NCBI GenBank assembly: GCA_015491865.1
Contig: WFVD01000017.1
Coordinates: 1 to 49,757 of the forward strand
Source of the DNA: Gammaproteobacteria bacterium
GTDB taxonomy: Bacteria; Pseudomonadota; Gammaproteobacteria; SZUA-140
DNA: 49,757 nt
Direction of reading: 5' to 3'
Shown here: positions 44,035 through 49,757 of the stretch, piece by piece
How the letters are laid out: each line of letters opens with the position of its first letter
Position numbering within the stretch: position 1 is the stretch's first letter
The notes under the pieces: model-generated
What the model saw: the letters and a program-made list of their open reading frames with translations, nothing else
Database searches by the model: none
What the model was told of the DNA's origin: nothing
Translations under genes and position numbers: made by a program

Positions 44035-44678
44035 TGAATGCCACGGAAAGAGAGCGCGCTGAGCTGCTTCAGATACCACAATTACAGGCAGGCGCACGCG
44101 GTGAGATCTCCCGCGACACCTATGTCGCCTTTCTTACCGAAGCCTATCATCATGTGAAGCACACGGTGCCACTACTGATGGCCTGCGGATCTCGCCTGCC
44201 ACAGCAGCCGCGCTGGATGCTCGATGCAATCACTGAATATATCGATGAAGAGAAGGGGCATGAAGAGTGGATTCTCAACGACATCACCGCCTGTGGTGCA
44301 GATGCTGAAACGGTATGTCTGGGACAGCCCAGGCCAGCGACCGAGATGATGGTTGCCTATGCATACCACACTATCGAGCGTATCAATCCAGTCGCCTTCT
44401 TTGGCATGGTGCTGGTACTGGAAGGCACCTCCATCGAACTTGCCACGCAGGCAGCCGGTGCGCTCCAGAAAAACCTGAGCCTGCCGGATAAGGCCTTTAG
44501 CTATCTCACTTCTCACGGCGCACTCGACATTGAGCACATGGGGTTTTATGAAGGGTTGATGGACAAAATTGAAGACCCACAGTCACAACAACAGATTATC
44601 CACTGCGCCAGGATGATGTACCGCCTCTATGGCGACATCTTCCGCGCCCTGCCAACTGATAATGGAGCAAGCTCATGA
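44013..44678 (+). CDS. Heme-oxygenase-like diiron oxidase family protein (TenA/iron-containing redox enzyme)
   Basis: 221 residues, all-helical. Candidate diiron ligands are in place: E43, H46/H47 and H50 (LTEAYHHVKH), E79/E80 and H83 (DEEKGHEEW), E137 (LVLEGTS), and H168, D172, H175 (SHGALDIEH). This matches the haem-oxygenase-like diiron oxidase group, whose members oxidise, desaturate or decarboxylate carboxylate- or amine-containing substrates (UndA and CADD are relatives). The older label TenA-like is possible but the ligand set argues for redox chemistry. AAGGAGG precedes the ATG. It overlaps the ligase, and the SDR start overlaps its stop (ATGA). Confidence 0.85.
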   Translation: MPFFNDLMNATERERAELLQIPQLQAGARGEISRDTYVAFLTEAYHHVKHTVPLLMACGSRLPQQPRWMLDAITEYIDEEKGHEEWILNDITACGADAETVCLGQPRPATEMMVAYAYHTIERINPVAFFGMVLVLEGTSIELATQAAGALQKNLSLPDKAFSYLTSHGALDIEHMGFYEGLMDKIEDPQSQQQIIHCARMMYRLYGDIFRALPTDNGASS

Positions 44679-45481
44679 AGCTGAAAAACTGCAGAGTATT
44701 GATTACCGGCGCATCCGGGGGACTTGGCCAGCATATCGCAGCTGGACTCGCGCAACAGGGCGCGCGGCTAGGGCTGGTTGACCTGCGCCAGGAGGCCCTG
44801 CAAACGCAGCAGGCGGCACTTAAAGCGGCTGGTTGCTCCGAGGTCCATGCGGTCAGCGCCGATCTCACCAGCGCCGATGGCCGTAGTCGTGCCATTAACG
44901 AGATACGCAATGCGCTCGGCGGCATCGACCTGCTGATCAATAATGCCGGGGTGGTCGATTTTCATGACTTCAGCCATCAGGATCCCGCGATGATCGAGCG
45001 TATCTATCAGATCAACCTGATCGCCCCGATCCAGATGGCCCGGGAGATACTGCCCGGCATGCTGGAACAGGGTAGCGGCAAGATCGTCAACATCGGCTCC
45101 ACCTTCGGCAGTATTGGCTTTGCCTATTTTTCAGCCTATTCAGGCAGCAAATTCGGCATACGTGGCTTCTCTGAGTCACTGCGGCGCGAGCTCGACGGCA
45201 GCGGCGTGGATCTCTGTTACATCGCGCCCCGTGCTGTGAAAACGCCGGCAAATAGCGATGCGGTTTATCATATGGCAGAAGCCACCAAAATGAATATGGA
45301 TGAGCCCGAGGATGTGGCCCGCTTTATTATCGAAAGCATTGCTAAAGACAGAAGCAACGCCTATTACGGCTGGCCTGAAAAGCTATTTGTACGCATCAAC
45401 GCGCTGCTGCCGGGGCTGGTTGATAGCGCATTGCGTAAACAGAACCGGATCATGGCGCGCTTTGCTCCTAAAAATGTTTAG
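44675..45481 (+). CDS. Short-chain dehydrogenase/reductase
   Basis: 268 residues, classical SDR. NAD(P) motif TGASGGLG is at 11-18, NNAG at 89-92, and the catalytic S142, Y155 and K159 (AYSGSKFG) are intact. D36 after the second strand (LVDLRQE) suggests NAD(H) or dual preference. The last 60 residues carry a hydrophobic, basic C-terminus (YGWPEKLFVRINALLPGLVD) that could touch the membrane, fitting a lipid-like substrate. Fourth gene of the operon, coupled by an ATGA overlap. Confidence 0.92.
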   Translation: MKLKNCRVLITGASGGLGQHIAAGLAQQGARLGLVDLRQEALQTQQAALKAAGCSEVHAVSADLTSADGRSRAINEIRNALGGIDLLINNAGVVDFHDFSHQDPAMIERIYQINLIAPIQMAREILPGMLEQGSGKIVNIGSTFGSIGFAYFSAYSGSKFGIRGFSESLRRELDGSGVDLCYIAPRAVKTPANSDAVYHMAEATKMNMDEPEDVARFIIESIAKDRSNAYYGWPEKLFVRINALLPGLVDSALRKQNRIMARFAPKNV

Positions 45482-45515
45482 GAAACGTTCTCAATTACCC
45501 CCAGGAGAAAACATC

Positions 45516-46154
45516 ATGAAACTGTTGACACTTATATTTGCCATCGCCACCCTGCTGTTATCCCAGAGTAGCTTTGCTATCGGTGAGGCGGCGAAATCAC
45601 TGCAACAGCAGTGGGACATTGCCAAATACCAGACAGATAAAGACCAGCGCGAAAAAGCCTTTGAGTCGCTGGCTAAAGAAGCAAAAGCGGTGGAGCTAAA
45701 AAACCCGAACAATGCCGAAGTACTGGTATGGGAGGCGATTATCCTCAGTACATACGCTGGCGAGAAAGGGGGACTCGGAGCCCTGAGTCTGGTGAAAGAT
45801 GCCAAAGCGTTGTTGGACAGGGCTGAGAAAATTGATCCCGATACATTAAATGGCTCCATCTACACCTCCCTCGGCAGCCTCTATTATCAGGTGCCAGGGT
45901 GGCCTCTCGGTTTTGGGGATGATGAGATGGCTGACACTTATCTAAAAAAAGCGCTGGCGCTTAATCCAGATGGAATCGACCCCAACTATTTCTACGGTGA
46001 CTTCATGTTAGAAGAGGGCGAATATCAAAAAGCGGTAGAAGCGTTTGAAAAAGCGCTGGCAGCTCCCGCACGACCCGGCCGCGCCATTGCTGATGCGGGC
46101 CGGAAAGAGGAGATTAACGCCGCGCTGGCAGAAGCAGTATCGAATTTACCTTAA
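45516..46154 (+). CDS. Periplasmic TPR-like protein
   Basis: 212 residues with a clean signal peptide (LLTLIFAIATLLLSQSSFA). TPR-like helices follow (FESLAKEAKAVELKNPNNAE, YLKKALALNPDGIDPNYFYG, GEYQKAVEAFEKALAAP). The segment YYQVPGWPLGFGDDEMADTY is typical of exported TRAP/TPR-like regulators seen beside lipid and envelope genes. Function unknown. CAGGAGA precedes the ATG; it is 34 bases after the SDR, most likely the fifth operon gene. Confidence 0.85.
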   Translation: MKLLTLIFAIATLLLSQSSFAIGEAAKSLQQQWDIAKYQTDKDQREKAFESLAKEAKAVELKNPNNAEVLVWEAIILSTYAGEKGGLGALSLVKDAKALLDRAEKIDPDTLNGSIYTSLGSLYYQVPGWPLGFGDDEMADTYLKKALALNPDGIDPNYFYGDFMLEEGEYQKAVEAFEKALAAPARPGRAIADAGRKEEINAALAEAVSNLP

Positions 46155-46555
46155 GCAGCAACCACCTTTCAGGCAGGGCATCATGGCCCCCCCTCCCCCA
46201 ACCGCCATGATGTCTTCGCCTTCCAGCCACACGCCTACCATACGAAATAGCCAGAATAACGCTATCCAGCATTCCCCCCCCATCAATCACAATGAAAATA
46301 GTTCTGGTTTAAGCAGATAGCGCTTGCTCATCCCCACTCTTCTTCCCTTTCCAGCGCCATTTAAACAGCCCTCAGCTACTTTTTTTACCCGCCAACAAAC
46401 AATTATAAAAAATATATCTTTTTCTTGAGTAATTCGCTCAAAGACTTTGTTAAACCGCCGATAGTTAGGGAAATTCCTCAAGATTATTCGCAGGGAGGCG
46501 ATGCAAAGCAGGTCTTTCATATTTTCATTAACTCGTGCGTTCATCCGATCAAAAC
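46155..46555. other. Intergenic region before the giant surface protein
   Basis: About 400 bases with no credible gene. It has a C-rich stretch (46187-46200) and an AT-rich block around 46385-46430 (AATTATAAAAAATATATC) that could hold promoters. A small inverted repeat CTTGAG-TAATTCG-CTCAA is near 46425-46440. No strong terminator for the preceding operon was seen. Confidence 0.35.
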
Positions 46556-49500
46556 ATGCGATTGCATAGATATATAAAAGAAGCCAGATCGATATTTGGT
46601 CCGCCAACTCCACACCACCACTTAGGCAAGTGCCTCAGTGCTCAGAGGCTGTGCTGTCTAAAAAACGGGCTATCACCTTTTATATTCCTGTTTATCGCAG
46701 CCATCGCCAGTCCGGCTCATGCAGCAATCGTCACCTGGGACGGCGGCGGTGGCGATACCAACTGGAACACCTGTGCCAACTGGAGCCTGGACACCTGCCC
46801 AACTGCGGCCGATATCGCCACCTTCAACGCCACTAGCGTAAAGAATGCCACGATAACCGCCGACCCCAACGTCGATGGCATCGATATTCAGGCAGGCTAT
46901 ACAGGCGTCATTAGCCAGAACGCGGGGGTGACGATAACGGTCGGCGCCACCAACTTTGTTCAGGCCTCGGGAACATTCACCGGCGGTAATTCAGCAATCC
47001 AGACAACCGATCTTATTATTAGTGGCGGCAGCTTTACCGCAACAAGTGGCACCATGACGGTTGGTGATGACTTTATCATCAGTGGCGGCACGTTTAGTCA
47101 CAACGGCGGCACCGTCACATTTACCGGTGGGGGCAATGCTGCTTTTACCTTTGATGTCGTGCCCACATTGAATCATGTGATCTTCAATCGCACCAACCGC
47201 ATCGACATTACCGGCACATCACCGACACTCGATATCGATGGTAACTTCACGCTAACCAGTGCAACCGACATCGATGGCGGCACCATTTCACTGGCAGGCA
47301 ACATCACCACTAGCGACACCCTGGTAACAGGAAACAGCGCTTTTACTATCGATGGCGGCAACACTCAAACCGTTGATGGGAGTGGAACCAACGCTGCACT
47401 ACCCAATCTCACCATTAATAAAAGTGGTGGCTCACTCACTTTTCTTAATGATGTTTCGATCAACGCAGATTTTACCTATACCGCAGGCAGTGTCGACACC
47501 ACCACTAACAATGTAACCATCCAGTTTGGTTTAACTGGAAGTAATGCCAATACCCTGATCAACAGCAATGCGTTGCAGTTCAATCATGTCACCTTTAACA
47601 AGACAAATAACCTCGACGTTAGTGGCACAATGGATATTAATGGCAACCTGACCATTAACAGTGCAACGAACCTGAGAGCCCAGTCACCTGGCGACCGGGT
47701 CACGCTGGCTGGCAACCTGATATCCAGTGATGCCACCATCGATGGTGATCTCGATATCGAATTTGATGGCACAACAGACCAGACCATTAATATCGGCAGC
47801 AATGACCTTCCCAATGGCCTGCTGACTGTCAACAAAACCAGCGGTGTGGTGCAACTCTTATCCAATCTGGACCTCTCCCTGAATGGCAATCTCACACAGG
47901 ATGTAACGATCACTCAAGGAACGCTGGATCTAAATGGTTTTAATCTCACCGTTCCCGATCTGCTTACCGTTGGAGCCACCGGCACCTTTCAACTCCAGGG
48001 TAATGAAACCGTATTATCGACCACTCAGACACTGTCAACAGGCAGCACGGTGATTTATGACGGAGCTGTCACTGTCACCGGGCTGGCGATGGGTGACAAC
48101 TACCACCACCTTATATTTAACAACGCTACTACAGGTAACTGGACTCTCGATGCCCCATTAACCGTCAGCGGTGATCTGACAATCACCGACGGCATAGTCA
48201 ATACTAATAACGCATCAAGCTTTACGGTTAATGTTACTGGTCACTATACCCAGAATGGTGGCCAGTTCGAAGCCAATGCATCCACGCTTACTGTTGGGGG
48301 AAATTTTAGTGGCGATGTCGCCATTGATGAAACAGATTACAACAGCGCCTCAATTGTATTAACAGGCACGGGTTCGCTTGCACTAAATAACCTCAGTACT
48401 TTCTGGGCAAATGGCTTTAACAATCTAACCGTTGGGCAAAGTGGAAACATAACCACTTTTGACCAGGCATTAACGGTTAACAATATATTAACAGTTGGTT
48501 CAGGCGAGTTCACAACTACCGGAACAGGCCGGGTTCATTTAACCGCTGCCGGTAATATCCTGTCACTCGACCCCAACGCAACCATTAGCATACAGGCCCT
48601 AAAATTCCATGGTTCTGGTGTCGTCCAGAACCTGCCAGCACTTGCCGCAGGCTACGACACAAGCATCGCCCTCTCTGGTATTGATACCATTGTCACACAG
48701 ACAGGTAACGTCACAATCAATGGCGGCAACAGCCTAAGAATTATAGGGGACACCCTTGCAGACCGTGCGGGTACATTTAACACTGCAAACTTCGACCTCA
48801 ATATAGGTGGTAATATCGAGATCGGTGCAGGTGCAGATACCGCACTAAAACGCCTGGATGCGGGTAGCAGTGCCATCACTGTGGGTGGTGACATCATCAT
48901 TGCGGATGTAACAGGGGGAACTGCTCAAGCTGACTTCATCCCCGGCACCTCGACAGTCACCCTGAATGGTAACACAACTCAAAACATCACCAGCCGAGGC
49001 AGCGCCTTTAATAACCTGACCATCACCAACGCCAGCAATGTTGTCACCTTTGCCGATGCACTCAGCACCACGAACCTGACGGCCATCACGCCCAATACCC
49101 AACTGGCATTCGCCGACGCTATTACGCACACCGTCTCCGGCACGCTTAACCTGAATGGACAGGCAGCATCGACTGAAGTGGCACTCACCTCGACCACTCC
49201 CGGCGTTCAATTCAGCCTTGATGTTGGCATCACGAACCCACAGAATGTCAGCTATATAAGCGTAAAAGATTCCGATGTTCTAGGGTCAAATATCACCGCA
49301 TTAAACTCAATCAATGCTGGGGGAAATGATGATATTCCGATAGGAACATCAGCGCAGTGGGTGTTTGTCGACTCTTTCACCTGGACTGGAGCGACCGTAG
49401 GTAATAACAACTGGAATGACCCGGGAAACTGGTATGGCCTAAGCGTACCGGGCGTAAATGACACGGCCATCTTCTCGCCTCTCTACAATATTGATTCCAA

Positions 49501-49757
49501 TATTAATGTAGCCATCAACGTTCAGGGCATCCAGATCGATAGTGGTTACAGCGGCATTATCACACAGCAAACTGGCAACACTATCACGCTAGGAAGTAGC
49601 GGCTATTCCCAAGCTGCCGGTACATTCACGGGTGACAACGCGGCGATCAACATCAATGGAAATTTTACCCAGAGTGGCGGAGCCTTCACCTCGACCAGTA
49701 ATACACTGACCATTGCTAACGACATTACCATTACGGGCGGTAGCTTTGCACATAACA
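46556..49757 (+). CDS. Giant repetitive beta-strand surface protein (cut by window edge)
   Basis: Open to the window end, at least 1,067 codons. A basic stretch leads to a hydrophobic signal ending IAAIASPAHA (cleavage near 46720). The mature part is Gly/Thr/Asn-rich with endless short strands such as NLTINKSGG and GNLTINSATN, typical of filamentous adhesins and autotransporter passengers. It opens with a module TWDGGGGDTNWNTCANWS; a second copy, FTWTGATVGNNNWNDPGNW, begins at about 49376, giving a period of roughly 2.65 kb (about 880 residues). Start is uncertain: ATG 46556 is the only ATG after the last in-frame stop (46529) but has no ribosome site. C-terminal anchoring cannot be seen. Confidence 0.8.
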   Translation, partial: MRLHRYIKEARSIFGPPTPHHHLGKCLSAQRLCCLKNGLSPFIFLFIAAIASPAHAAIVTWDGGGGDTNWNTCANWSLDTCPTAADIATFNATSVKNATITADPNVDGIDIQAGYTGVISQNAGVTITVGATNFVQASGTFTGGNSAIQTTDLIISGGSFTATSGTMTVGDDFIISGGTFSHNGGTVTFTGGGNAAFTFDVVPTLNHVIFNRTNRIDITGTSPTLDIDGNFTLTSATDIDGGTISLAGNITTSDTLVTGNSAFTIDGGNTQTVDGSGTNAALPNLTINKSGGSLTFLNDVSINADFTYTAGSVDTTTNNVTIQFGLTGSNANTLINSNALQFNHVTFNKTNNLDVSGTMDINGNLTINSATNLRAQSPGDRVTLAGNLISSDATIDGDLDIEFDGTTDQTINIGSNDLPNGLLTVNKTSGVVQLLSNLDLSLNGNLTQDVTITQGTLDLNGFNLTVPDLLTVGATGTFQLQGNETVLSTTQTLSTGSTVIYDGAVTVTGLAMGDNYHHLIFNNATTGNWTLDAPLTVSGDLTITDGIVNTNNASSFTVNVTGHYTQNGGQFEANASTLTVGGNFSGDVAIDETDYNSASIVLTGTGSLALNNLSTFWANGFNNLTVGQSGNITTFDQALTVNNILTVGSGEFTTTGTGRVHLTAAGNILSLDPNATISIQALKFHGSGVVQNLPALAAGYDTSIALSGIDTIVTQTGNVTINGGNSLRIIGDTLADRAGTFNTANFDLNIGGNIEIGAGADTALKRLDAGSSAITVGGDIIIADVTGGTAQADFIPGTSTVTLNGNTTQNITSRGSAFNNLTITNASNVVTFADALSTTNLTAITPNTQLAFADAITHTVSGTLNLNGQAASTEVALTSTTPGVQFSLDVGITNPQNVSYISVKDSDVLGSNITALNSINAGGNDDIPIGTSAQWVFVDSFTWTGATVGNNNWNDPGNWYGLSVPGVNDTAIFSPLYNIDSNINVAINVQGIQIDSGYSGIITQQTGNTITLGSSGYSQAAGTFTGDNAAININGNFTQSGGAFTSTSNTLTIANDITITGGSFAHN

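Noticed and set aside
44172..44537. Minus-strand frames of 60-120 codons inside the operon genes, including this one
   Set aside because: They are shadows of strongly supported plus-strand genes with clear family motifs.

Overview
The window looks like chromosomal DNA of a gammaproteobacterium, probably a sulfur-oxidising one. The evidence is a tRNA-Tyr/Gly/Thr-tuf operon, the rsmI-lpoA-yraN-diaA-dolP block in enterobacterial order, a COG3014/YcfL/LpoB block, RNase P RNA of bacterial type A, YheU, GlyGly-CTERM secreted proteins and a type II-like sulfide:quinone oxidoreductase. Base composition looks close to even. I see no prophage, no intact insertion sequence and no CRISPR array. Species cannot be named from the sequence alone.

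Layout: (1) 1-3300, translation and housekeeping: tuf (cut by the left edge) behind three tRNA genes, galE, the RNase P RNA gene and rsmI. (2) 3400-8400, envelope block: LpoA, YraN, DiaA, DolP and a GlcD-type flavoprotein. (3) 8480-11750: a dioxygenase-family protein coupled to a response regulator with one degenerate receiver, an exported methyltransferase-like protein, a heme-monooxygenase-like protein and a CBS protein. (4) 11950-15730: a TonB receptor overlapped by an exported Asp-box/thioredoxin fusion. (5) 16000-19570: a minus-strand run of small conserved genes (VOC, DUF2461, WYL regulator, TfoX-C, Tag, VF530) with a palindromic operator-like site at the head. (6) 20233-21339: a globin-coupled diguanylate cyclase. 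(7) 21767-27391: a four-gene envelope cassette (transglutaminase fused to seven membrane helices, ATP-grasp ligase, membrane TPR protein, outer-membrane barrel). (8) 27487-29936: YaiI, CBS, YheU and sulfide:quinone oxidoreductase. (9) 30215-33246: an outer-membrane barrel, LpoB, YcfL and COG3014 lipoprotein. (10) 33387-34415: a membrane-anchored TIR protein. (11) 34650-36624: an OmpR-type two-component system. (12) 37024-41512: two paralogous beta-helix GlyGly-CTERM proteins. (13) 41668-46154: a thermostable-hemolysin-family / AMP-ligase / diiron oxidase-like / SDR operon followed by a TPR protein. (14) 46556-end: the start of a giant repetitive surface protein.

The best candidate for an undescribed system is region 13. 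Four tightly coupled genes supply activities that fit the assembly or modification of a small acyl molecule or lipid. They lie behind an intrinsic terminator and three YTTAAC repeats spaced exactly 11 bp, the arrangement expected of a PmrA/OmpR-type activator site. The two-component system of region 11, whose sensor has an acidic periplasmic domain, is the obvious candidate regulator. The region 7 cassette, the TIR-membrane-barrel protein and the Asp-box/thioredoxin fusion are further candidates.

All calls come from reading translations and DNA by eye. No database search or structure prediction was run.
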